Assembly: GCA_036245805.1 (NCBI GenBank) | Contig: BTRK01000001.1 | Span: 22,637,087 to 22,701,086 of the forward strand | Source: Pristionchus mayeri | Taxonomy: Eukaryota; Nematoda; Chromadorea; Rhabditida; Neodiplogasteridae | Length of the DNA: 64,000 nucleotides | Reading direction: 5' to 3' | In this document: piece by piece, positions 1-11,987 of the stretch | Numbering within the stretch: position 1 is the first letter of the stretch | Layout of the letters: each line of letters opens with the position of its first letter | Notes under the pieces: model-generated | Database searches by the model: none | Seen by the model: the letters and a program-made list of their open reading frames with translations, nothing else | What the model was told of the DNA's origin: nothing | Position numbers and translations under genes: made by a program

Positions 1-3000
1 GGGGAAACGAGGGCCGGGAGAAGTGCGAGAGGAACCTGAGATCAAAGATCATTCCTCATCCCAATCCTCTTCTCTCACCACTGTGATTGCTGTCGTTATC
101 GATGCTTGCTTGTGGTCCGAGTGCTCTGTGGTAAGGACGTCGTTTGAGGAGAACTGGAGCTGGTTCCACTGAGAGATCTCTTTCTATCGGGAGGATGGCC
201 TCTCTACTCACATATCTCCTCATTCTGCTTGATTAGTCTCTGGATGCGAGTCTCCACTGAGGAGGGGTCGTTCATATTCGCCTGGGGAACTGCTGCTGCA
301 CGTGCTGCAGCTGCTGCAGCCTGGGCTGCACGTGCCTGAACCTCCCAATTATACCACTTTTTTCCCTTTGCGTAACCAATCGCAAGAAGGTTTTGATAGT
401 GTCTAAATTCAACGTAATATGCACCTGATCTAATCCCGAGTTTCCTCTGATCATTGGTGGGGGATGAGTCAACGGTTGCACTGGATTAGTAGTCGTAGTC
501 ACAGCTGCAGCTGCTGCAGCCCCCTGCTGCAGCTGCTGCAGGAGACTCCGCGAGGATGACTGTTGAGAGCTTTCCAACGGCTGTGGTCGAGATAAACTGC
601 GAATAGGAAGAGATGGAAGTGAATGAATCCTCTCCTCTCACCTCGTCAACCCCCCAATGGCCGTCTCTCTGCTTCCCCCCGTAGACCCCAGACCAGGGAG
701 TGTCGATGACCTGAACCGTCCCTTTTCTCTCTTCCCTTCCCTATCCTCTGCTCACCTCTCATTCTGTCCACTGTTGAGTATCTCCATCAGCAGTCTCTGC
801 TGCATCAATGTCTGTTCCTGTTGTTGATTCTGCTGCAGCACTGCACTAGTCATCTGCATCAGTTGATTCGCTCCTCCGACTGCTCCATTCCCTCCTCCTC
901 CACTCATCAGAGCAGACGTCAGCTGCTGTTGCTGCTGCAGCAGAAGGAGAAGGGTCGTTAAGGACGAGGCAGACGATCCTGCAGCTGGTTGTGCTGCAGC
1001 TGCAGCTGACAGCTGCTGCAAGAGGAGATGCTGCTGCAGCTGCTGCAGCAGAGCTGCAAAGGCATTCTTCTCTCGATTGTTCACGTCATGATGTGTCACG
1101 TTGCATTTGTTATCATGTTCCCTTGCCTCTCTTCCCCCATGACTCTCTCCGTATGACACACTCTCTCGCTGGCGCCATTCCATCCTAATCGACACTGCCA
1201 AACATGTCTGGAGAGAGTGGAGAGAGAGGGGAAGGACGATGAGGGGGGAGGAGGGAGACGAGGGAGACGACACTCTCTCTCCCTTTCCACGACGGGACGT
1301 AATCAGGGACAGGAAGATGATTGACACACTGTATTCCCTTCCTTCCTCACCTCTGAAGGGACGATCGATGCACAATCTCTACCTTCTTTGCAAGGGAAGG
1401 ATCATTCGAATCAACATCGTCTCTTCTCCCCTTCTCTTCCTCTCCATCATCTCAACTCCTTCTTTCAATGGGAATATTCCATTAGAAGCCCTTCACCTCA
1501 CTTCCCCTTATTACACGTGAATGGAATGGAGATATTATGGGAAGGAAGAAGGGAACTCAGTGAGTGGAATGAGAGTACGAGGGGACAACAGTGAAGAGAG
1601 GAGGCACAGCTATCAATAGGAGATGCACTCTTCCCTTCCATCTCAATCAGTCAACAATCGACTGAGTAAGAGAGGATATCCACTTCCTCTCCTATCAACA
1701 ACACCCTCACTCACTGTTCTGTGGTTGCTGCAGCTGCTGCACGGGCTGCGGGGGTGGAGGGGGAGCTGCAGCAGGAGGAGGCTGCGACCCTTGCAGCAGG
1801 GCTGATAGCGTCTGCAGCATCTGCTGCTGCTGTTGCTGCTGCTGATGATGGAGAAGTGCCTCCTGAATAGAGTAATTTTGTCTAATCGACGTTTGATCCT
1901 TTCGTTCGCTCATCTTCATTCTCTCCTCTCGTGTTATTCACTCTCACAGTACATCAATCGCTCATTTCACAAGACCAAAAGAGAGAGGAGATGAAGAAAG
2001 ACGGGAATAGAAGAGGCTTCCAATCTATCTGCATCTTAGATCTCATTCGATCTTTCACTTCTTCTCATCCCTTCCCTCTCTATCCAATCGGTGAACTCTC
2101 CACAACAACTGCCAAGAAGTGCGGGAGTTTCAGCCAGGTGCGAATCGAATGACGAGAGAGTGTGGGAAGGAGGAGAGGCACAGAGAAAGAGAGTGATGAG
2201 AGAGTGTGGCATAGGGAGAGAGTATCGATGATGTGAGGTATCTTGACGCAGTTTTTGAGGGCAGAGAGCAGAACCTCTAGTCTATTTTCTCTCTTCTTCC
2301 CTCCTTGTGATCACATGTCTTTCTTCTCCTTCCCTTCTGCTCACACAACTTCGAACATGAGTAATCTTGCTCCTATCCAAACCCTCTCCATCTCCCCCCT
2401 CCCCCCTCCCCCTCCTTTCCTCTACTCTTGCACTCATTCTGGTTCGTCTCTCTTTCTCTCATCAATACACTCATTCCTTGAATGGTAACTGACCTGCAGT
2501 TGCTGTGGATTCACTCCATTTGCTACGAGTGCCAAAAGAGTCGCTGAGAAGTCACCTGAAACAGAAATAAAGATCAAAGATCACTCCGATACAACCCTCC
2601 ATTCCTGCCTCAATCACTTCAAATTAACAGAAAGGAAGCACCGCGCATGTGAATCCACATGATTGGAGTGCATAGAATGAAGCTTCCTTTCTAAACTCTT
2701 CTAAATACCATTGGGTGCTCCTCCTCCTCCAGGAGGTCCTGGTGTTGCTCCTGATGGAGCTGCTGATGATGAGGAAGCCCCGCCTCCTCCTCCTCCAACG
2801 AAGGCCATTTGACGGATGGGGTCCACTCCTGAAACATCAATGTTATAATGTTTGAAATGAGAATGAAGAGCAAATGAGATATTGGTATGGATTGTAAGGA
2901 AAGGAGCAGAGTGTGAATGGAATAAGAGATGAGATGGAGGGTGCAAAAGGAAGCCCGCAAGGATGGAAGAAGAGGCGCCAGACTGGCCCGCCATTCCGAC

Positions 3001-3028
3001 AACCTGGCGTCCCTGATGGAAGAAGAGA
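1..3028 (-). CDS. Gln/Ala-rich predicted nuclear protein, partial at both ends
   Basis: I do not recognise this gene. Minus-strand exons that join in phase are 3004-3028, 2709-2828, 2494-2555, 1715-1862, 756-1053, 425-596, 212-341, 79-168 and 1-35; the 3' end runs off the window. The protein starts (as far as seen) with a Gly/Ser/Pro segment, then a short motif containing DFSATLLALVANGV, then long glutamine, alanine and proline runs. Near the C-terminal side a charged helix (RIQRLIKQNEEILEPAPVLL) is followed by KRRPYHR. Long Q/A tracts plus a basic patch suggest a transcriptional or chromatin cofactor, but that is inference from composition only. The true start is probably upstream of 3028; a possible further exon lies around 3120-3190. 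Two of its introns carry the GATCAAAGATC dyad close to the acceptor (2572, 3050), and a third copy sits 4 nt from the acceptor at 36-50. Confidence 0.6.
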
Positions 3029-3634
3029 CTGCGAGGAGGAATGAAGAGAGATCAAAGATCAACACTCTCTAGTATGATCATCCACTGATAAATTCCAGAG
3101 TGTTTCATCACTCGACAAACAGTTCCATCTGATTTGAGAAGGAGAGTTGGCAGAGTGCCAGAAGAGTCGTTCCAAGATTAGCACACGAGAATCCTCTAGA
3201 GAGGAGAGGAGATTCATGTGATTGAAGAGGAGAAGATGATAAAAGAGAGATGAGAAGTCTACTCATCACAAGAAGAAGAGAGCGTGAATAGTTCTCTCCG
3301 AAGAGAGAGGATGGGGTCCTCCCCCTCGTGGGGGAATCCCTCTCCTTGAGGGGAGAGCAGATGGCTCTGTTCTGTGGTAGATCATTCCTCTATTTGCACT
3401 CCCTATCACTTCTCAGTTGAATACACGCCATTCACTCGATCATCAAACGGAAGAAGAGGGAATGGAGAGACTCGAATGAAGTATGCACGGAAGAATGATG
3501 AGAAGGGGGAAGAGAGAGGAAACAAGGTGATACTCCATTGAAACCTCCAAAGACTCGTAAAAATCAACAATGATGTGAGGAGATGAACTTTCTCACGGCC
3601 TCTCCTCCATCTATCTAGACTCTTTCCTCTATTC

Positions 3635-3673
3635 ACACACTCTCTCGTCTCTCTCATCGACGAGAGAGTGTGT
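3635..3673. repeat. Short perfect hairpin (15-bp stem)
   Basis: The arms ACACACTCTCTCGTC (3635-3649) and GACGAGAGAGTGTGT (3659-3673) are perfect reverse complements around a 9-nt loop. The core ACACACTCTCTCG is shared with the longer hairpin at 62873-62945. The function is unknown. Confidence 0.7.
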
Positions 3674-5264
3674 AGATCGTAGAGAGTGCCAGAGGGAAGG
3701 GAGAGAGAGAGGGACAGACTGCACTCACAATACATCACAAAGCAATCGGGAGAGGGAGCGTAGAGAGTGTGCGGATGAATAGAGTACAGACGGTAGATCA
3801 ATAGACAAGTGACGTCACGACTCCGTCACAATCAATCAATAGGTGATAAGAGAGAGATGGGGAGGGTACTGCTCAACTGAAAGGAGGGGAGAAGAGAAAT
3901 TGACGCTCCCTCCCTTCCCTTGCTGCATAGGAAGAGAGGGGCAGAGGGATATAGGGAAAGGAGGTGGTGAGGGGGGCTGAGGGAGAGGGGAGGAGAGGAG
4001 GAGAGAACAGGGGAAGAAGGAGAGGCAGAGGGAACAAGGATAGAGAGGTGAGAGACGGGAAGGGGGACTAGAGGAGAGAGGAAGTGGTGGAGGAGGAGAG
4101 GGGGAGAGGGGGGCTGAGGGAGTGAAGGAGGGAACGTGGGAAGGATAGAGAGGAGATGAGGGGGGCTGACAGAAGGGAGAGAGTATAGGAAGGAGAGAGA
4201 GAGTGAGGGGTGCTAGAGGAAAGGGAGAGAGAATGGGAAGGGAGACGAACGGGATTGCGAGTGTCTCTCTCGACTGCCGTGAGAATATTCCCTCCCTTCA
4301 CTCACTCTCTCACTTTCCCCCACTCTCTCGTCGCTTGAGAGGGACATTCGCTTCTTCTCATGGGGGAATGGTGAAAGATGATGGAGGGAGAGGACCCGAG
4401 GGGGGAGGAAGTCCCTTCTCTCCTTAAGGGGGATTCTCTCCCAATGAGAACGGATCGAGTCATTCTTCCCCTTTCGATGGCCTTGACTGAGAAGAAGAGT
4501 TGACTCTCTCTCTCTCTCTCTGATAAAGAATTAACCACATCGAGAATGGGGAAGAACAGAGCATGAGATTGTATCTATCTACAATTAAACTGCACTCTAC
4601 CGTACTCTCACTCTGCTACCGTATCCCTATCGTTCCACCGAATATCATAGAACCGGATATTCATTTTTCTGTTATGAATTCCTCGTTTCCTTTGCTCTCC
4701 TTTCTTCATTTCTGACTTCTCTTCATTTTCTCATAGGTGCTTCATGGTTCTGAGACTAGGCTGGGAAAGGAGGAGGAATGAGCCTTCCTACACTCCCCTC
4801 CCCCATCCCCCCCCCCCCCTCCTCTCCCCCCATCCCTCCTCCCCTCCCTCTCTCTCCTCTTTTCTCAGTCTTTCATAGAAAGCGAAAGATGCTCCGGAAA
4901 GAAGTGAGAAAGAGAAAAGAAGAGAAAAATAGGGGTAGAATAGAGTGAGCAGACTGCACCCGATATTGGAGCTGACGAATGAGAACTTTGCTCCCTCCCT
5001 CCTTCCCTTTCTCTTCCCCTCACTTACCATAACCCTTCCCCTCCATCTCTCATCTAAATGAGCGAATGAGCGATCGATGTCTAATATCACTTCCCTCTAC
5101 TCGTTTCTACACTCCAATCACTCCAAAAACAGGGGACGAAATCGAAAATACATGAGAGACCTTTTTCTCCATTCTTGTTCTCATTCCCTTTTCTACTACT
5201 TTGGATGCGAGAGGAAGAGAAGGGGAGTAATTTCAATCCCTCAATTTCTTCCTTCTTCGTCTGC

Positions 5265-5330
5265 CTCTTCCTCCTCCTCCTCCTCCTCCTCCTCCTCCTC
5301 CTCCTCTTCCTCCTCTTCCTCCACTCCTTC
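5265..5330. repeat. (TCC)n microsatellite
   Basis: About 13 uninterrupted TCC units are followed by interrupted ones, in a wider pyrimidine-rich stretch. It is read as serine or leucine runs in open frames, which should not be taken as genes. Confidence 0.9.
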
Positions 5331-7194
5331 TCCTCTTCCCCCCTCTCTCTCTCCTTCCCTCTATCACCTCTCAATCCCCTCTTCATTCCTCCTTCTTTAG
5401 CGTGAAATCGATGCAGAACTGAGGAAATGAATTAGGTGTGAACGAGAGAGGGAAGAGATCTGGGAAGGGAAAGAGATGCATTCTAGTGAGAGAGAGAGAG
5501 AGACTGCGTCTGTTACCATTAGTTACCTTCCATTCTCGTCTAGAGTAGATTCATTCTCTCACTCTCTAAATTGTCGCTCCCATTGCATTAGAGATTTCCT
5601 CTACTAGGCAAGAAAAACGGAGATGAAGAAGGAAAGGAAGGGGAAATCCAAGATGAAGAGAGGGGGAGGGAATCACGGAACCCTTTCTCATTCAACAACG
5701 AGGCCAAATTGAAATGAATGTGCTGCTCATATGTAATATTCATGAGGATCTCATTACCAAATTTACTAACTCAACGTACTTCAGGGCTCAAGATTCTATT
5801 AACTGTTCAATTGTACCCTCAATATATCAAGATAAACTATGAAGTTTCGATAGTTCTTCATTGCTCTCGATTGCCTAGTTGAAGGGGAGAATTCCTCGTG
5901 TGCTCTTCCTTCCATTACTCCTCTGCCCTCCTTATCTTCGTTCCTTCGAGTGCAGAGAAGGCTGATAAGTCATTCCTCCCTCTATCATAAGCACAGAGTA
6001 TTCAGCAGATTGAGAGACTGGTAGTCTCGTGACGGATCCCCTCCACTCCCTCCCCCTTATCTGAAGTCGCAGGGAGAGAGCCCTCCATCAACAGGGCATC
6101 GAACATCCCAATAGAGATTACGATGGATGACTCCTTTCACTGCAATTTCATTAAACATATGTAATGTAAATATATGAATTTGATGAATGTTCTCTGCTAG
6201 CAAAGGAATATCGATCTGGAAGTAGTGTATGATGCTCCTTAATGAAGCATCAGGTTGGCCATCTTTCTCAAAAGTAAATTGTTAATATTTCTCATTGGCT
6301 ATTTCAATCATTCATCTCTCAGATGCATCCCATGGAAAGACTACATATAAGTGTTGTCATAACACGCAGATGGACACTTCCGTGTCATAAACTAGATTCT
6401 AATCATGGACGTTCATGAATCAAAAATTGTTCGCGAAATTGGTGGAATCTCTTCGAAAAGTGTAAATAAATATGAGGAAGAAGGGAAGAGAGAAGTGAGT
6501 ATAATCGAAGTGATCATACCCAAAGGAATGGAGGATCTGCAATAGAATTGGAAATTCCATGTTAACGATTCACTAGAGATCACAATATCGCAACTTCATT
6601 TTCCCCTCACTCTTCCCCTCACCACGCACACTAATCGTGCCGGGTTAGAAATATACGAGAAACGGGGAAATCAAGTGAGCGGAGTTAGCGCACAGAGAAC
6701 GACTGGGAGAGGTAGCGATATCGCTACGAGGATGGAGATTAGTTTCCCTCCTCCCTTCGTATCGATAGTGTTATTTCGTTATCGTTCCATCCCTAATCTG
6801 CAAGTCTCGTCTTGGAAGAGCCCGAGTGTCTACTGCAAATCCTCCTCTAACATACGAGAAGGAAAAAGATTTACAAAATGATGATAGGTACCAGTGAGAA
6901 GTGAGGAGAATAGATTGATGAGTCATTGACGATCTCATTAAGTCCCAATCCAAGATGAAGTAAGAAGTAATACATACCAAATGATACACGAATAGAAGGC
7001 ACCAAAAAGAAAAAGAAAGCGAAGGACGCCCTTAGGCAGATCAAGTACTCAGTCGGCAAGTATGTCGACAAGTGGTATATATATACATATATCTATATCC
7101 ATGGTCACGAAGGGGACGTTCACTATACGTATCTAGTCCTGTAAATCAATCGGTCTCATCGGACTTATCTACCTACCTTTGTCGTATCTTGAAG

Positions 7195-10100
7195 GATATA
7201 AACTTGTCGTATAAGCATCTTGATCAGAAGCAAGGTGGCTATCGAATTTTCAAATATTAAAAATACGGATTTGCATAATTGCAATTGAAGGGGCTCCTCC
7301 GCCCCCTCCTCCATTCATTTCCTCGGTTTCCGTTGAGTAATATTGGTCGAATGCCCCCTTGGCTGATATTACTTCTCATTTTCACTCCTGGTTCGTTTCT
7401 TCTCAGCTCTCGTTATATTTTTTTCTTCCAGGAGAATCATTAAACAAGTTTCTCAAACACTTCGAGCCTCTAAATTACAAAACGACGGAAATAAATCGAG
7501 TTTCGAGGTTATGAATCGTAAACTGTTCTTTGCTCAATACGTAGCATCATGAATAATAAGCTAGTATTTACGCATTCATTTATATGGTAGTTCTTTTGGA
7601 TTGAATTGGAATGGTTTTTGTCAATCCCTTATCCATGGATCCATCTCAGGAAGTGCTATCAAATGAAGTTCCGCTTCAGATTTGCTAATCACAGGATTCA
7701 TCTAAATTTCCAAGCCTATGGGCGAGAATTCAAAATACTCCTCGATCGAATCCCCGAAAAAGAGTCAGTTTACTCGTTTCCGAGCTTTAAAATCCGAACT
7801 GTTCACGTTTAGTTCGATTTTCTCGAAGAATGCAACTGTTGAATATGGAAATGAGACATCTAAATTGGAGTGGAAATTAAATATTTATAGTGGGATTGTC
7901 GAAGGTGGGTAATGCAGTCCTGCAGATTCGCCTCCTCTGCTCGGAATGTAGTTTAGTCTGAGTGCTGCTCTGATTCGTGCCGATCAATCGGCATTATCGA
8001 TCTTTCAAAATATCAATATTGATCAATGCCCTAATGAGATTCGTGTCGATTCTCCTCCCCTTTCGTCATCTCGATCTGATGAAGAGAATGAATGGGGAGA
8101 GGAAACACGAATCATCGCTCGAAACTGAAATTAGGGAAAACAAATTATGCAGATCGATCGATGTTTATTAGAGCAACTCACAGGCAAAAACATCTGAAAA
8201 TATGAATTTTGAGAGGTATAAGAGGTAGATGAGACATTTTTCGAAAACGGTTACGTTCCGAACAGTTTGATTAGGTTTTGTCTATGTGGGACTGGACACA
8301 GTATCTAATTTGAATAAATGAATTGAAGAGGATGGGAGATCCCACGTGTTCGGATCGATTCATAGAGGAATCTTCGAGGGAATGATCAGCTTGTCGAATG
8401 GAGAAGAGTATTGGGTAGGGGAGAGGGGGAGGGGGGGGGGGGATGAGGGAGGAGGTTCAGATGGGAATCTTCCCTCCACTACAATGCCACTTCTCCCTTC
8501 CACTCTTTCATCTACTCCACACATGATATCGAAATGCCTCCCCGTGTCTCAAAAAGACCGAGGTAACTCCTCCTCTCTCTCTCTCTCACTCGATCGATTG
8601 AGATCTCCCCATCTATCTGATTCCTTCCGACACCCCCGAGCATCTCCATGGAGAAGACATCCAGTCACACATTGTACAGATGAACTACAGGGCAAACTGG
8701 TTTGTCCTCCTCCCCATAACATTGATAGCATCAAATGCACAGCCTCCGGAGACACAACGCATCTCAAATTATGGATTGAGCAGCAATCGAATTTGCGCTG
8801 TATTTGTTACGGTATTGCGATAATTTGTTTGAAGAAGAGAATTGGGCGTGTGATCAGATTGATTATACTCTATACGAATGGATGGCCATTAAAACTGGTC
8901 ACAAGGGAACGAGAGAGGAATTGGAAGCATTTGATAGTGAAGTTATTCATTCATGTCAATGCAATATTCAAACCCGTTGATTTCGGAGGAATAAGAGGAA
9001 TCAACTTCATGATTGCTGGATTCAAGGTTACATTTATTGCACGTTTAAATACTGAGATTCCCTTTGAGATCTGGAAATACAAAGAAGAGCCGTTTAATCC
9101 GTTCAAGGAAGAAACGACGGATTCGGATGAGTTCTTGAGATGGCACGCGAAACAAGATCACTCCAAATACTGCCTCTCCTTCCTATTCACCTTCAGGTAT
9201 CTCTCTCCTCTTCAACCATTAGTAGGTCACCAATGCATTAACGATTTAATGTTGAGGGATTTATTTCATAAATACGGAGGGGGTACGATCCACGGACTGG
9301 CCTTTTCTTGCTTTTTATGCACTCTTAGCACAAGAGGAGAGTCTTATAACACTGGAATGATCACATTCAGAACGAATGGTAGTGAATGGTGGGGATAATT
9401 CATCGAAGCATTCAATCAGGGAACGAAGATCCGCGAGCTCGATGGCATCTCACATTGGCTCTTGAATTAGGCCACAGTCTGGGATCAGAACATGATCAGC
9501 AAGTAGTCGAATCAGGAATGAAGGAATACGAGAAGTACCCCGAGTGTGCATCGACAGATGAAGTGAGTGGAAGGGAGATCCCCTTCTCACTTCCTTCTCC
9601 AGGGCGACTTCCTGATGCATCCCTTTGCGAATGATGGATACAAAAAGAACAACCATCTCTTCTCTCCATGCTCCATCAGAAATATCACCAGAAATCTCAG
9701 AGTACATTCTTACTTCCATTTCTCCTTGTGTCGTGGAGAACACTACACACAACTTTATCTGTCTTTCCGGGTTTATTGTATCAAATACACCCCCATAATC
9801 GCTGACTTCTCTCACTCGCAGTGACTCTGGAGAGTAGATAATTAACGAAGCAAATATATAGAATTGCAGCGTCTCCTTTCGTGGAATTCGCCCCATGATG
9901 GGTATCAGAGGAATTGCTTACTGGGTGAGTGTCTCCAAAGTGGAAGATGATCCCTCCATCCTCAGCCCCTGGCACTCCCATCTGTGGAAATCGAATGGTT
10001 GAGAAGGGTGAAGAGTGCGACTGTGGATACGATGAACAGGTGAGTCCATCCTTCCCCCCCCCCCCTCCCCTCCCCCTCTCCCTCCCCTCCCCCCTCTTCC

Positions 10101-11598
10101 TCCCCTCCCCCCTCTCCCTCCCCTCCCCCCTCTCCCTCCCCTCACCTTCTCTCTTCATCAGGAGTGTCTCGATGCGGGAGACAATTGTTGCCATCCAGCC
10201 AAAGCTATTAGAGGGAAGCCGTGCACTTTGAAGGTATCCCTCTCCCCCTTCTCCCTCCCTCTCTCTCTCCCTCTCTCCCCTCTCTCTCTCCCTCTTTCTC
10301 CTCAGTATACAAATAATGGGAAGTGTTCACCGAGTCAAGGTCTCTGCTGCGATGGTTCTTCGTGTGAATGGAAGAAAAGCGATGAGATTTGTTCCCTCGT
10401 GAGATCCTCTTTCCATTCGTCTCTCCATTTGATTCGTTGAGGCTAGCGACTGCAAATCCTCCTCCAAGTGCACTGGCAATTCAGCAGTTTGTCCCCAAGG
10501 AGTGAATAGGAACGAGCGAGCTCCCTGTGAAGATGCATCTGGAATATGCAGGAGTGGGGAGTGCACTGACAACATATGTGCTGCCGAAGGATTAGAAGTG
10601 AGCAGAGTGAAGGGCTTCTCCCACTCCTCCCTTCATAGCCTTGCGACACTTCCGACAACACTTGCATCCAATACTGCATGGTGGATGGAGGTTCGCCCTG
10701 TCTCCACTCCCTCCCTTCCCTCCCTCCCCTCCTTCCCCTCCATCCCCTCCTTCCCCTTCCCTTGCAGAGTGCTTCTCGACTGCGAGACTGAAACCATTCT
10801 ACGATGTGAAGTACAGTCAAGAAGGGAGAAGAGGGCATCGAGGAGTTATGAAGAAACACAATGAATTCTGTAGAAACGGAATGGGTATGGCAAAGAAGTG
10901 GAGGGAAGGAGGATGGATCTCTCTTGAGGATATTGCGACGGGAACGATATATGCAGAGATATCGTTGAGAAAAGCGTCGTATCACAGGGCAAGAGCGACT
11001 CAGGGGTGAGTCCCTCTCCTACGCATAATCATGAGTGATACTTCCTTCCAGTTCCACACCTTCGGGGAGTTTCTGGCTGAGAAGTGAGTGGATGGGAATG
11101 GAGTGATCTTGCTCCTTTCCCTTCATTGGGAATCTCTTCAGATGGTGGATTCTCGTCATAATCTTAGTTATCGCAGTCATTCTTCTCGTTGCATCAGCAT
11201 TTTTCTGCTACTACAAATTGCCCAAGTGATGGATCCTCTTGAGAATCGTCTTCATCATCAATTATTCTATCTTCAGATTCAGTTTGAGGAGTCCGAGGGA
11301 AAGCAGTAAAAATACCGTGAAGGCTGATTCAAAGATAGCCAAGGCTAATTCAAAGCCAACCACCGTGGGAAACAATTACAAATAAGAAAGATATTAATTA
11401 TCAAATTTAGGAGCAATCACAAAAGTTGAAAGGGAAAGCGAAGAATTCAAAGAAGACGAAAAAGTCGAAGAAAGCCAAATCGAAATCTTCCGCAACTGGT
11501 AGAGTAATCAAAGAGGAGATTGATGAGTGAATTGTGCAGGAGTCTCATCGATGGCCAGTCAACTCAATTCCACTCAGAGTGGAGTCAAGGAGAAGTGA
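7195..11598 (+). CDS. ADAM10/kuzbanian-like metalloprotease, catalytic His replaced; possible decaying gene
   Basis: ADAM10 family members are type I membrane sheddases that cut Notch and other surface proteins. Prodomain pieces lie at 7195-7231 ([12 protein letters not shown]) and from about 7680 to 7909 ([16 protein letters not shown], then [12 protein letters not shown]), with [13 protein letters not shown] at about 8350. The metalloprotease domain follows at 8790-9590, then the disintegrin and Cys-rich domains at 9945-10990 ([29 protein letters not shown]), a transmembrane helix (about 11141-11225) and a Lys-rich tail ending at TGA 11596-11598. Introns at 9379-9419, 9702-9911 and later ones join in phase. 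The zinc site normally HExGHxxGxxHD reads [12 protein letters not shown] (about 9461-9496), so the first His is Leu. One extra base near 8955 breaks the frame, and another break near 7800 needs a 28-nt intron. The 5' exons and signal peptide were not found. It is either a pseudoprotease paralogue or a decaying copy; the ADAM10 family call is firm. Confidence 0.85.
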
Positions 11599-11987
11599 GA
11601 TCGACTAAGGATTAGTTGACGAGTCAACTGAATGGGGACAAATCCACGTATTCCAGTCTTCAATGAACTCACGAATCGAAAACAATCAATAACTTTCAAA
11701 TGCAAACACAAACCGAAATCGTCTGTTGATAAATTATTTTTACTGATAATGTGTTGAATGTGTACGTTTCCATATTGTGGACCATAGATTAATCAGAAGA
11801 TATAGAAGAAGAGCTATAATCACTTTTTTCCATCTCACTTCTTCACGTTGTCGCCCGGGGCGACTCGCCCCTCATTAGTTAACCTTTTCGCGGGTGATTT
11901 TTCTTCTAAAAATTACTATTTCTGGCGAGCTTTATTTGTACCATAATTCGGATATCTACACTTTGAAAGTTGTCTCCTTCATTCTTC
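11599..11987. other. Convergent intergenic spacer
   Basis: Between the ends of the plus-strand ADAM-like gene and the minus-strand zinc transporter. The AT-rich middle probably holds both 3' UTRs and polyadenylation signals; no coding potential was seen. Confidence 0.6.

Larger units (their letters stand above)
3061..7190. other. Gene-poor stretch between two divergent genes
   Basis: No coding exon can be supported here. It lies between the 5' side of the minus-strand Q-rich gene and the plus-strand ADAM-like gene, so it should hold their promoters. It contains long purine-rich and pyrimidine-rich tracts (3850-4240, 4790-4860), a (TCC)n run at about 5265-5330, a hairpin at 3635-3673, and AT-richer unique sequence from about 5700 onward. 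Open frames over the tracts have repeat composition and are not believable genes. Missing 5' exons of the ADAM-like gene, including a signal peptide, could lie in the right-hand part. Confidence 0.6.

Noticed and set aside
3406..4538. Several minus- and plus-strand frames of 70-130 codons
   Set aside because: Composition is dominated by CT/GA tracts; there are no motifs and no in-phase splicing partners.
5077..5405. Ser-, Leu- or Arg-rich open frames
   Set aside because: They are translations of the (TCC)n tract and flanking pyrimidine-rich sequence on both strands.
8346..9398. A single 350-codon open frame
   Set aside because: It runs through three introns and two frames of the ADAM-like gene; only parts of it are coding in this frame.
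9781..10240. Gly/Arg-rich frames
   Set aside because: They are antisense readings of a pyrimidine-rich intron between two disintegrin exons of the ADAM-like gene.
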